Translations under genes and position numbers: made by a program
Notes under the pieces: model-generated
Databases searched by the model: none
Told to the model about the DNA's origin: nothing
What the model saw: the letters and a program-made list of their open reading frames with translations, nothing else
Shown here: positions 1-8,901 of the stretch, in pieces
How the letters are laid out: each line of letters begins with the position of its first letter
Position numbering within the stretch: the stretch's first letter is position 1
Origin: Hymenobacter gelipurpurascens
GTDB lineage: Bacteria > Bacteroidota > Bacteroidia > Cytophagales > Hymenobacteraceae
NCBI RefSeq assembly: GCF_900187375.1
Contig: NZ_FYEW01000002.1
Location: 248,001 to 312,000, forward strand
Length of the DNA stretch: 64,000 nt
Reading direction: 5' to 3'

Positions 1-1082
1 GCAAAGAACTTGTTCTTCTCATCACCACCCGAGAACGATACGCCGTTCTGCATTTGGTAGCCTGTGTTGAAGAAATCTTTTTTCTCATTAGGACGGGCTT
101 CATACGACAGCATTTGCACGCTACCATCAGCTAGTTCCTGACCAAAAGGACGCATGGAACCATCGAAACGAGGACCGTACTGCTGGTTTTCGTAACCCTG
201 ATATTGGTAAGTATAGTCGTCTACTTTGTTGTTGGGGTCAAAGAAGAGTCCAGCCTTTGCATTTGCAGAGTTGTTATACCAGTCTGGCGAACCAGGTCCG
301 AATTCTTCCTGGAACTTAGGCAGGAACGAAATGGACTCGAATTGCGAAGTATGTGAGAAAGTAACCTGCGAAGAAGTACCACCCTTTTTCGTAGTGATAA
401 TCAGTGCGCCGTTAGATGCCTGCGAACCATATAGAGCGGCTGCGTTAGCACCTTTCAGCACGTCGATAGAAGCAACGTCATCTGGGTTCAGTGCGCCCAA
501 AACGTCGTTCGTAGAAATAACGCCGTCAATTACGATCAGCGCTTCGTTGTTACCGGTCAGCGAACGGCTACCACGCAGCGTTACACGGGGGGCTGCAGTT
601 ACGCTGTTGTTCAGAGTCTGAATCTGCAGACCCGAAACTTTACCGGCTAGGCCGTTGGCTACGTTCGTAACACGGGCCTGAGTAAGCTCTTTGCTGTCGA
701 GAGAAGCGGTTGCATAACCAACCTGCTGCTGCTGACGCTGGATGCCCAAGGCACCCGTTACAACTACTTCACCTAGTTGCTTAGAATCGGCTCCCAGACC
801 AATATCAATGGTGGAAGCATCACCGATAGCCCGCTCTACAGCAACAAAGCCGATAGACGAGAAGGTGAGGGTAGTTGCAGAAGCTGGGGCACTAATGGTA
901 TAGCTACCATCAGCGTTTGTTGAAACGCCAATAGTGGTTCCTTTCACCAGTACCGTTACACCAGGTAGGCCTTGGCCATTAGAGCGGTCAGTAACCCGTC
1001 CTGAGATTTGACGATTCTGCGCGGCCGCCTGCTGCAACAGTACGGGCGCGACAAGAGCCGCCGTTAATAAAATTTTTCGCAT
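1..1082 (-). CDS. SusC/RagA-type TonB-linked outer-membrane protein (N-terminal part)
   Basis: The reading frame starts at the ATG complementary to 1080-1082 and runs off the left edge, so only about 360 N-terminal residues are present. Translated by hand, it shows a signal peptide ending in AQ, a carboxypeptidase-regulatory-like domain (ISGRVTDRSNGQGLPGV), the VVVTGALG segment before the plug, and a plug domain with RGSRSLTGNNEALIVIDG and LKGANAAALYGSQASNGAL. These are hallmarks of SusC/RagA importers, which take up oligosaccharides or peptides across the outer membrane with TonB. The substrate cannot be told. It diverges from a second SusC gene at 1870. Its SusD partner, if any, would lie outside the window. 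Confidence 0.9.
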   Translation of the reverse strand, partial: MRKILLTAALVAPVLLQQAAAQNRQISGRVTDRSNGQGLPGVTVLVKGTTIGVSTNADGSYTISAPASATTLTFSSIGFVAVERAIGDASTIDIGLGADSKQLGEVVVTGALGIQRQQQQVGYATASLDSKELTQARVTNVANGLAGKVSGLQIQTLNNSVTAAPRVTLRGSRSLTGNNEALIVIDGVISTNDVLGALNPDDVASIDVLKGANAAALYGSQASNGALIITTKKGGTSSQVTFSHTSQFESISFLPKFQEEFGPGSPDWYNNSANAKAGLFFDPNNKVDDYTYQYQGYENQQYGPRFDGSMRPFGQELADGSVQMLSYEARPNEKKDFFNTGYQMQNGVSFSGGDEKNKFF

Positions 1083-1869
1083 GTGAGTGAAAAACGTTTA
1101 GTGAATTGAAACTGTGCTACAAGTTATGCTTTAGTGTTCAAAAGAGAAAAAATTTAATCAGTTCTAGTAACAAGCTATCCAAGCTCCAACTTATTTATTG
1201 ATCCAACATCATAGCTCTACTCAAAAATGATGGTATCTTTTCATGATAGCAATAGTTGCCAATGCAATGAATTAATATAATTATAATACAAATTATATTA
1301 ATTATAATACAATTAACGATTCTGACATTTTTAAATACCGCTGAGTGTAGCCTATAGAGATATTCTTCTCCTTAATTACTTATCACCGCGCGTAGCTTTA
1401 CTATAGCATAATAAGAATATGAAACTTCTATTTATAGCGAAGAGAATGTTCTTTACTGCATAAATAGATCCTTTGGAATACTGGTACTAGCCGTACGCAG
1501 TCAAGCTACTACTACGCTATAATCTACATCCAGCAACAGGACAGACTTGTTGAGGCGCACTCAGCCAGTTAAACGCGATCTGTCTTGGTCAAGTCTTTAT
1601 CGAGTGTCCTGTGACACGTCTTTATATCTAACCAGAAACCATATATCTAAACTACAATATATCAATCGAAACTGATCGACCTGTATTATTCACCGTTTAG
1701 CAGAGAAATTTATATCATTCAGCGAAAAAAACAAGCTTAATTTGAATACAAAGCGGTGTTTGTTGAAATATCTCCATAACTTTCCAACCGAGCTAGCACC
1801 CTTTGCAAGTGAGAGCATCTAGTAGCTGCTTCTTTTATCAACTCCAAAACTTCACTCACACCCTATTAC
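1083..1869. promoter_or_regulatory. AT-rich divergent control region between two SusC genes
   Basis: This gap of 787 bases between divergent SusC starts is markedly richer in A and T than the rest of the window. A 13-base word (AATTATAATACAA) occurs twice in direct orientation, at 1279 and 1300, spaced by 21 bases. No credible gene, tRNA or strong hairpin was found. It presumably holds the promoters of both genes; I could not place a -33/-7 pair with confidence. Confidence 0.5.
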
Positions 1870-4800
1870 ATGAATAAAGCATTACTTCTTGCTATACCAC
1901 TAGCTACCATGAGTGTAGCGCAGGTATTTGCACAAACTCGTACTATAAGCGGTCGGGTTACTGATCGGACCACCGGTGAAGGTCTTCCTGGCGTTACAGT
2001 GCTGGTAAAAGGAACCAACAATGGTATTTCCACCAACTCGGATGGTTCTTATACGCTTACCGTTCCCGAAGCTGGAGGAACTCTAGTATTCAGCTCTGTT
2101 GGCTTTGTTCCTCAGGAGAGAGCAATTGGCACTGATAATCAGCTTAGCATTGGCCTCAGCGCCGACACGAAGGCTTTGAGCGAAGTAGTCGTAACGGGCT
2201 ATGGTGGAACGCAGGATGTAAAAGAAATTACAGGCTCACAAAGCCGCGTTACCGAAGAGAAGCTCACCAACCAACCCGTACAGAGCTTTGATCAAGCCTT
2301 AACTGGCAGATCTGCTGGTGTACAAATCACCAACCCTGGTGGTACACTGGCCGATGGTGTAGCTATTCGCATCCGTGGTGTTAACTCCATTTCAAATAGC
2401 TCACAACCGCTATTTGTGGTTGATGGTGTGCCGTTGAACACCCTTACCAATGCTAACGTCTTCAACGGCGGCAATGGTACCCGTTACAACCCATTGGCAG
2501 ATATCAACCCCAACGATATTCAGTCAATTGACATTCTTAAGGATGCTGCCGCCGCCGCTATTTATGGCTCGCGTGCATCTAACGGCGTTATCCTGATTAC
2601 TACTAAGCGTGGTAAAGCAGGCCAAAACCGTTTGACTTTTAATTCCTACATAGGTTTTCAGGAGGCAACACGTATTCCGAAGGTTTTGAATGGAGATGAC
2701 TTCAACCTCATTCAAAATGAAAAGGCATTCAATGCCAACGCTGCACGCCCTGCTCAGTACCCAACAGCTGTAATCGCCCGGGACATTGATGTGAATGGCG
2801 ATGGTGTTCCAGATCGTACAGACTGGATGAAAGAAATATTCCAGAAAGGAATACAGCAAGACTATCAGGTTGCTCTTTCTGGTGGTAATGAGTTAGCCAG
2901 CTATTACGCTTCAGGCGACTGGACCGATCAAAAAGGTATCCTTACTAACAACCAGTTGAAGCGTGGATCTGTACGCTTGAACCTTGACATTACCCCCAAG
3001 AAATGGCTGAAGGGTGGTATCAGCACCAGCTATTCTAAGGCACTGAATAAAGGTGTACTCACAGATGGCTACCTCGCGGGTGTTACACTTGCAGGCTACA
3101 ACGCTCCTCCAAACGTTCCGATCTACAACCCAGATGGAACCTACTATCTGAACACAGCCGGTAACTTAGGTAACGGTAACAACCTGACCCAGTACCTGCT
3201 TAACAACTTTAACCACGCGACGGCAGTTACTGAGTTGCAGCGTAACAATAACACAACCCAGCGTATTCTGGCTAATGGATACTTGACGGTTGAGCCTGTT
3301 ACCGGCCTAAAGTTGACGTCTAAGTTGGGTATTGATTACTTCAACAACTTTGAGGATCAGTATAGCAGCCCTCTTATTTCCGGCCTAGGACGTTCCTACA
3401 ACGGTTTGGTACAGGATAACAACCTAAACCAGACTCTGTGGAACTGGCAAAACTATGCTAACTACGACAAAACGTTTGCTGATAAACACACCGTGAACCT
3501 AACGGCTGGTGTAGAATATCAGGAGGAGCGTCAGCAGCAGATTTATACTCCTGCCGAGAACTTCGTTGATCCTAAGTACAAGGACATTCTTGATGGACTT
3601 TACTCGGGAACGTTCACAGGAGGTGGATCGAAGTATGCACGTGGTTTCCAGTCGTACTATGGCCGTGCTAACTACTCGTTTGCTAACAAGTATTATGCAT
3701 CGTTCACAATCCGGAACGATGCAGACTCACGCTTCGGTAGAAACAACCAGCGCGGCACATTCCCTGCAGGTTCGCTAGCATGGCGTATCTCGGAGGAAGG
3801 CTTCATGAGCAACTATTCCTTCATCAGTGATCTGAAAGTTCGGGCTAGCTATGGTATTGTAGGTAACTCAAATGGTTTGAGCAACTACGGCTCCGTGACC
3901 TCCATCGGTGGCGGTCAATACGCTGACCTTAATGGTTTGAGTGTTACTGCCGTTGGAAACCCAAGCCTACAGTGGGAGAAATCCAAAAAGTTCGACGTTG
4001 GCTTGGACCTGTCCGTATTGAAGGACCGGATCGGGGTTACATTCGACTTTTATGATACGAACGTTGACGGCCTTGTCCTGAACGCCCCAGTACTTCTTAC
4101 CACTGGTCTCCCAGGAGCATCAGTTACAAGAAACGTAGGCAAGATGTACAACCGCGGGGTTGAGCTTTCCTTGAATACGGTGAACGTACGTCTTGAAAAC
4201 GGCTTTACTTGGTCTTCTCAGCTTAACTTCTCCGTTATCAAGAACCGCGTTCTTGAATTAGCTACACCAACTGATATCGTTTCCGGCGTGCAGCGGGTTG
4301 GCATTGGCAAATCTGTAGGCGTATACTATCTGCCAGAGTGGGCAGGTGTAAACCCCGAGAACGGCAATGCCCAGTTCAAGGATAAGGATGGTAACATTAA
4401 GCAATACAATCCTTCTACTCTGACTTGGACTACCCTTGCTGGCGAACCAACTGCAGCAATTGGCGCTGCAGATTTCAAGTACACCAAGAAGAGCGGTTAC
4501 CCTACCATGTATGGTGGCTTTGACAACACCTTCTCCTGGAAAGGGGTTGAGTTAGGAGTATTCATGCAGTATAGCGGTGGCAACCTGATTTATAACGCCA
4601 CCCGCGCTGGCCTGTTGACCAACTCACTGAACAACAACCTTGAGGAAATTAAGGACCGTTGGACTACTCCGGGTCAGAAAACGGATGTTCCTAAGCTGGT
4701 TCTGCAGGACAACATTTCAACGCAAGCGTCAACTCGCTGGTTGGAGAAAGGCGACTTCTTGCGTCTACGTCAAGTGCGTCTTGGTTACAACCTGCCCAAG

Positions 4801-5001
4801 CCAGCACTTGCTGCAATTGGTGGCCTGAACAATGTGAACCTGTACGTGATGGTTCAGAACGCTTACGTTTTCACGGATTATAAAGGAACAGATCCTGAGG
4901 TAAACTCGAACCGAAATAATACCAACATTGGTTACGGCATCGACAACCGCTCAGTGCCACAGCCACGGAGCTACGTTTTCGGGGTAAACATCGGTATCTA
5001 A
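1870..5001 (+). CDS. SusC/RagA-type TonB-linked outer-membrane protein
   Basis: This 1043-residue protein has the full SusC layout. A signal peptide (residues 1-21, ending VFAQ) is followed by a carboxypeptidase-regulatory-like domain (about 23-95; ISGRVTDRTTGEGLPGVTV). Next come the VVVTGYGG segment near residue 110 and a TonB plug with RIRGVNSISNSSQPLFVVDG and LKDAAAAAIYGSRASNGVI. A long 22-strand-type barrel ends in YVFGVNIGI. It should form the outer-membrane channel of a nutrient importer, with the SusD-like lipoprotein encoded 33 bases downstream as its lid. The substrate is unknown because no glycosidase or peptidase is linked. Base composition is somewhat more AT-rich than the genes after 7 kb. 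Confidence 0.95.
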   Translation: MNKALLLAIPLATMSVAQVFAQTRTISGRVTDRTTGEGLPGVTVLVKGTNNGISTNSDGSYTLTVPEAGGTLVFSSVGFVPQERAIGTDNQLSIGLSADTKALSEVVVTGYGGTQDVKEITGSQSRVTEEKLTNQPVQSFDQALTGRSAGVQITNPGGTLADGVAIRIRGVNSISNSSQPLFVVDGVPLNTLTNANVFNGGNGTRYNPLADINPNDIQSIDILKDAAAAAIYGSRASNGVILITTKRGKAGQNRLTFNSYIGFQEATRIPKVLNGDDFNLIQNEKAFNANAARPAQYPTAVIARDIDVNGDGVPDRTDWMKEIFQKGIQQDYQVALSGGNELASYYASGDWTDQKGILTNNQLKRGSVRLNLDITPKKWLKGGISTSYSKALNKGVLTDGYLAGVTLAGYNAPPNVPIYNPDGTYYLNTAGNLGNGNNLTQYLLNNFNHATAVTELQRNNNTTQRILANGYLTVEPVTGLKLTSKLGIDYFNNFEDQYSSPLISGLGRSYNGLVQDNNLNQTLWNWQNYANYDKTFADKHTVNLTAGVEYQEERQQQIYTPAENFVDPKYKDILDGLYSGTFTGGGSKYARGFQSYYGRANYSFANKYYASFTIRNDADSRFGRNNQRGTFPAGSLAWRISEEGFMSNYSFISDLKVRASYGIVGNSNGLSNYGSVTSIGGGQYADLNGLSVTAVGNPSLQWEKSKKFDVGLDLSVLKDRIGVTFDFYDTNVDGLVLNAPVLLTTGLPGASVTRNVGKMYNRGVELSLNTVNVRLENGFTWSSQLNFSVIKNRVLELATPTDIVSGVQRVGIGKSVGVYYLPEWAGVNPENGNAQFKDKDGNIKQYNPSTLTWTTLAGEPTAAIGAADFKYTKKSGYPTMYGGFDNTFSWKGVELGVFMQYSGGNLIYNATRAGLLTNSLNNNLEEIKDRWTTPGQKTDVPKLVLQDNISTQASTRWLEKGDFLRLRQVRLGYNLPKPALAAIGGLNNVNLYVMVQNAYVFTDYKGTDPEVNSNRNNTNIGYGIDNRSVPQPRSYVFGVNIGI

Positions 5002-5034
5002 TTCCTTTTTGCTAAAAATTTGCTTCACCGCTTT

Positions 5035-6459
5035 ATGACACATAATTCTAATTTGTTTTGGAAAGCAGCGCTCAGCGCGATGCTTCTCACTACTGCTTCA
5101 AGCTGCGACAAGGTTCTTGATCAAGCTCCTCCAGCTGCTTTCACCACTGCTGAAGGTTACAGCACCCCAGCTCGTATCGCCAGCTCAGCGCTCGGCATGT
5201 ACGATGGCCTGCAAAACGCAGAATTTCTTGGTGGCCGTGCATTGATTTACGCCGACATTCGTGCTGACGATGTTGATCCTGCAGCTTACTTCGGCACGCT
5301 GGCTAATAACACGCAATTGGCCAGTGATGGTACTGCTCAGCTTGCTTGGCAGGGAGGTTACCGCACTATTTATTCGGTAAATTTCTTCTTACAAGAGCTG
5401 CAAAAAAACACAGGTATTGCTCCAGCTGACCTTGAGGCTCAGTACATCGGAGAGGGCAAGTATATCCGGGCTCTGACCATGTTCTACTTGGTGAATCTGT
5501 ATGCTCAACCTTACAACTATACTGCTGGGGCCACGCACTTGGGCATTCCTATTCAGTTGGTAGCTCCTGATGCTTCAAATGCTTTCGACCCTGCTCAGAA
5601 CCTTCCAAGAGCAACTGTAGCCGAAGTATATGCTCAGATTGAAACAGATCTGAACGATGCTATCACCCGCTTGCCTGAGACGTATACCACTGCTTTTAGC
5701 AAAGTGGGTCGTGCTACAAAAGATGCTGCTCGTGCACTGCTTTCGCGTGTTGAGCTGTACAAAGGTGACTACGCTAAGTCGGCTCAGCTTGCCGGTGATG
5801 TAATTACGGGTGGGCGTCATGCGCTTAATGCTTCGCCGCTGACTCCTTTCCGCACTTTTACTACCAGCGAGTCTATCTTCTCTGTAGCACAGGGCACTTC
5901 GGATAACCCTAATACCAACAACGCTATCGGTCAGCACTACGGTCCTTCGCCAGCCCGTGCTGACATCACGATTACTCCCTACATCAACATTCCGGTTACT
6001 CAGTTTGCAGCAGACGACAAGCGCCGTACGCTACTCACTACGCAGTCAACGGCGAACAACCGTTACTACACGATTAAGTACGCGGCCATCTCAGCCGACT
6101 GGGTTCCAATCTCGCGTTATTCTGAAGTTTTGTTGAACCGTGCTGAATCATTGGTTCGGACAACAAACACTGTAAATCCAGAAGCTCTGACGCTGCTTAA
6201 CCAAGTACGTAGCCGCTCTACTACTCCCTATGTAGCATTTACCTCCGCTACGGAACTCTTGAACGCTATTTTGCTGGAGCGTCGTTTGGAACTTGCTTTC
6301 GAAGGTCACCGCCTGTTCGACTTGCTTCGTAATAAGCAAGGCACAACAGCCCGGGGCTCAGCAGCCGCACAGCCTTACGGCAGCCCACGTTTGATTATGC
6401 CTATCCCGCTTCGCGAGATTCAGCAGAACCCAAACCTAGTACAGAACGAGGGTTACTAA
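5035..6459 (+). CDS. SusD/RagB-type nutrient-binding outer-membrane lipoprotein
   Basis: SusD-family surface lipoprotein that binds the substrate and caps the SusC channel. I chose the ATG at 5035 over an in-frame TTG at 5020 because it gives a clean lipoprotein signal (MTHNSNLFWKAALSAMLL, lipobox TASSC). Family marks are the N-terminal alpha-helical region (YIRALTMFYLVNLYAQPYNY), the central KDAARALLSRVELYKGDYAKSA-like TPR helices, and the C-terminal ERRLELAFEGHRLFDLLR motif. The length of 474 residues is normal. It is co-transcribed with the SusC gene just upstream, and its stop codon lies inside the stem of a strong terminator. Confidence 0.93.
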   Translation: MTHNSNLFWKAALSAMLLTTASSCDKVLDQAPPAAFTTAEGYSTPARIASSALGMYDGLQNAEFLGGRALIYADIRADDVDPAAYFGTLANNTQLASDGTAQLAWQGGYRTIYSVNFFLQELQKNTGIAPADLEAQYIGEGKYIRALTMFYLVNLYAQPYNYTAGATHLGIPIQLVAPDASNAFDPAQNLPRATVAEVYAQIETDLNDAITRLPETYTTAFSKVGRATKDAARALLSRVELYKGDYAKSAQLAGDVITGGRHALNASPLTPFRTFTTSESIFSVAQGTSDNPNTNNAIGQHYGPSPARADITITPYINIPVTQFAADDKRRTLLTTQSTANNRYYTIKYAAISADWVPISRYSEVLLNRAESLVRTTNTVNPEALTLLNQVRSRSTTPYVAFTSATELLNAILLERRLELAFEGHRLFDLLRNKQGTTARGSAAAQPYGSPRLIMPIPLREIQQNPNLVQNEGY

Positions 6460-6531
6460 TAACATAACCCTATTAACAAGAAAAGGCCCTACACAAGTAG
6501 GGCCTTTTCTTGTTAATAGGGTTATGTTATT
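6458..6531. terminator. Bidirectional terminator shared by SusD and SDR genes
   Basis: Perfect 35-base arms (6458-6492 and 6497-6531) flank a 4-base loop. The outer ends lie inside the TAA stop codons of both convergent genes. The stem contains AAAAGGCCCTAC paired with GTAGGGCCTTTT, so each strand carries a T-rich run after the GC core. It should end transcription in both directions. Confidence 0.85.
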
Positions 6532-7258
6532 TAATAGACTCCATTCGCAATACTACTTCCTCCTCTGAGATTGCAGGCTGAGAAAGCCATGCTATAATAT
6601 TTTTAGCAACGTCATGAGGCTCTGCTAACTTGCCGGCAGAGTGGTATTCAGCAAACCTATCAGCTTCACTGAAGTTACTTACCTCTGCACTGCGGATGTG
6701 TTCTTGCATAGTGGTGTCGAGAATACCGGGGGAAAGGCTGCGGATGCGGATGCCACTGCCGCGTAGGTCTTGCTCCTTTTGGGCTGTGCGTGATAATGCA
6801 TCGAGAGCAGCTTTGGAGGCAGAGTAGGCTCCCCAGCCGTCTACCGCACGTTGAGCGGCCCCGCTACTGATGTTGAGAATGGTGCGTGGAACAGAAAGAC
6901 CGGAATAGGCGCTCAGAAATGTATTCATGAACATGGCCGGGGCCACAGTATTAACGTCAAAAACAAACTCGAAGTGCTCGTTCTGCTGCTCACCCACATA
7001 CCCTATTTTGCCAACAACAGCCGCATTGTTAATTAGGGTGATACTCTGTGCATCCGAGTGGGCTGGGAAGACCTTATGCAGGTTGTTTTGTACTGCCAGC
7101 ATATCAGAAAGATCCAGGGGCTGGTGGGTGTATCGCTCGTGCGTAATGGTGGCATGCCGGCACACACCCAGTACGGCCGTGTTGGGCTGCTGCAGGACTT
7201 CTTCGGCAAGCGCTCTGCCTAGGCCACGACTGGCGCCCGTAATGATGTAATAGTGCAT
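6527..7258 (-). CDS. Short-chain dehydrogenase/reductase (SDR)
   Basis: A 243-residue classical SDR with a Rossmann fold. It has the cofactor motif TGASRGLG at residues 7-14, NNAA at 77-80, the catalytic serine around 131-132 (ISSG), and YxxxK at 145-149 (YSASK). It should be an NAD(P)H-dependent oxidoreductase. The overall look is of the sepiapterin/benzil reductase-like subgroup, but the substrate cannot be deduced. It lies downstream of hslU on the same strand, separated by a strong palindromic terminator, so it is probably transcribed on its own. Confidence 0.85.
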   Translation of the reverse strand: MHYYIITGASRGLGRALAEEVLQQPNTAVLGVCRHATITHERYTHQPLDLSDMLAVQNNLHKVFPAHSDAQSITLINNAAVVGKIGYVGEQQNEHFEFVFDVNTVAPAMFMNTFLSAYSGLSVPRTILNISSGAAQRAVDGWGAYSASKAALDALSRTAQKEQDLRGSGIRIRSLSPGILDTTMQEHIRSAEVSNFSEADRFAEYHSAGKLAEPHDVAKNIIAWLSQPAISEEEVVLRMESIK

Positions 7259-7297
7259 AGAGGAAAGGAATGTGAAGAGAAGCAGTTAAAAAATACG

Positions 7298-7345
7298 GTA
7301 GAAAACGAAAAGAGGTGGCCTAGGCCACCTCTTTTCGTTTTCTAC
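7298..7345 (-). terminator. Terminator of hslU, a 48-base perfect palindrome
   Basis: Two 24-base arms meet at 7321/7322 with no spacer. The centre is GGTGGCCTAGGCCACC and the outer part reads GTAGAAAACGAAAAGA. On the minus strand, downstream of hslU, it is followed by a run of T residues. The centre is also a copy of the highly repeated TGGCCTAGGCCA word. Confidence 0.75.
7316..7327. repeat. TGGCCTAGGCCA palindrome, type copy of a dispersed family
   Basis: Eleven perfect copies of this 12-base palindrome occur, starting at 7316, 8879, 19379, 30370, 41026, 44767, 46807, 48579, 54059, 55459 and 60922. All but those at 19379 and 30370 lie between genes. Half-sites (TGGCCTA or TAGGCCA) number about 100 by hand count, nearly all preceded by C or G (or followed by G or C in reverse). 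The function is unknown; see the findings. Confidence 0.85.
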
Positions 7346-7382
7346 GGAGTTCAATTGAACACCATAACTGCTATGCAGTAGC

Positions 7383-8792
7383 CTAGAGAATATATTGACT
7401 TAGGTCGCGGTTGCGTACCATGTCCCGAAGCCGCTCTTCCACCAAATCCCGGGTGATAAGGATATGGGCATTAGGTCCGATTCGGTCTGGCACATCGAAC
7501 AGGATATCGTTCAAGAGGCGGCTCATGACTGTGTGTAAGCGCCGGGCACCGATGTTTTCTACTTCACTGTTGACTTCAAAAGCAATACTCGCGAGGCGCT
7601 CCAACGCTTCATCTTCAAACGTAAGCTCTACTTCCTCCGCTTTGAGCAAGGCCTCGTATTGCTTGGTGAGGGCATTTTTAGGGTCTTTCAGAATGCGATA
7701 AAAGTCGTCTTTGGTGAGGCTCTGCAGCTCTACGCGAATGGGAAAGCGGCCCTGCAGCTCCGGAATCAGGTCGGAGGGTTTAGCAACGTGGAAGGCGCCG
7801 GCAGCAATGAACAGAATATGGTCGGTGTGAATGATGCCGTACTTGGTACTCACGGCTGAGCCTTCCACAATGGGCAATAGGTCGCGCTGTACGCCTTCGC
7901 GACTGACATCGGGGCCACCGCCACCTTTGCTGCTGCGGCTGGCGACTTTATCAATCTCATCAATGAAGATAATGCCGGCGTTTTCGGCCTGGCGGATGGC
8001 TTCGTCCTTCACCTCGTCCATGTCGATGAGCTTGGCGGCTTCCTCATCGAGCAAGATCTTGCGGGCCTCGGCAATGGTGACTTTGCGCTTGCGGGTTTTC
8101 TTAGGTATCATAGAGCCCAGCATATCCTGAATGCCAGCCATGGAGGCCTCGTCTAGGCCAGTCTGCCCGCCTATCACACCGATGCCGGGCGAGCTGTTCT
8201 GCTGCACCCGAATATCGATTTTGCGGTCGTCCATTTCGCCGCTGCGGATTTTCTCCCGGAACCGCTCGCGGGTACGCTCGTTCAGCTCGTAATCGGAGTC
8301 GGGCAGCTGGCCGCCATCAGGAGCTCCGAACCCAACGTTGGGTTTCACGGCTGCACTGCCAGAAACAGGCGGAATTAAGGCATCAAGAATCAGGTCCTCG
8401 ACGGCTTGCGCGGCCTGGGCTTTCACTTCCTCTTTGCGCCGCTGCTTTACCATGTTTACGGACTGCTCCACCAAGTCGCGCACCATACTTTCCACATCGC
8501 GGCCCACGTAGCCTACTTCCGTGAATTTGGAGGCTTCTACTTTGGTGAAGGGGGCACCGGAAATACTGGCCAGCCGGCGCGCTATTTCGGTTTTACCAAC
8601 ACCCGTAGAACCAATCATCAGGATATTATTGGGCACTATTTCGCGCTGCATCTCGATGGGCGCATGCAACCGACGCCAGCGGTTACGCAAAGCAATGGCT
8701 ACATGGCGCTTGGCATCGTGCTGCCCGATAATGTATTTATCAAGCTCGGCTACAATCTGAGCAGGCGTGAGGAACTCGGCAGAATCTAACAT
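7383..8792 (-). CDS. hslU: HslU (ClpY), ATPase subunit of the HslVU protease
   Basis: AAA+ unfoldase that feeds proteins to the HslV peptidase in the cytoplasm. The 469-residue length is typical. It starts with the family signature LTPAQIVAELDKYIIGQ, has Walker A GSTGVGKT at 61-68, a Walker B region IIFIDEIDKVA near 275-285, an intermediate I-domain with the GQTGLDEASM-type segment, and the C-terminal GARRLHTVMSRLL and LSQYIL tail that docks into HslV. hslV is not next to it; the upstream neighbour on this strand is porQ. It ends in a TAG stop. Confidence 0.97.
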   Translation of the reverse strand: MLDSAEFLTPAQIVAELDKYIIGQHDAKRHVAIALRNRWRRLHAPIEMQREIVPNNILMIGSTGVGKTEIARRLASISGAPFTKVEASKFTEVGYVGRDVESMVRDLVEQSVNMVKQRRKEEVKAQAAQAVEDLILDALIPPVSGSAAVKPNVGFGAPDGGQLPDSDYELNERTRERFREKIRSGEMDDRKIDIRVQQNSSPGIGVIGGQTGLDEASMAGIQDMLGSMIPKKTRKRKVTIAEARKILLDEEAAKLIDMDEVKDEAIRQAENAGIIFIDEIDKVASRSSKGGGGPDVSREGVQRDLLPIVEGSAVSTKYGIIHTDHILFIAAGAFHVAKPSDLIPELQGRFPIRVELQSLTKDDFYRILKDPKNALTKQYEALLKAEEVELTFEDEALERLASIAFEVNSEVENIGARRLHTVMSRLLNDILFDVPDRIGPNAHILITRDLVEERLRDMVRNRDLSQYIL

Positions 8793-8901
8793 ATAGGAAG
8801 GTGTGTAATTGGATGGGAGTGCCGGGTTATATCCCGATTGTGCAGGAAAGGTTTTGGGAGGAACGCCACATCTCCGACTGGCCTAGGCCACTCCCGCTAC
8901 C

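Noticed and set aside
226..621. Open frame of 131 codons on the plus strand
   Set aside because: It lies antisense within the partial SusC gene, whose minus-strand translation gives clear family motifs.
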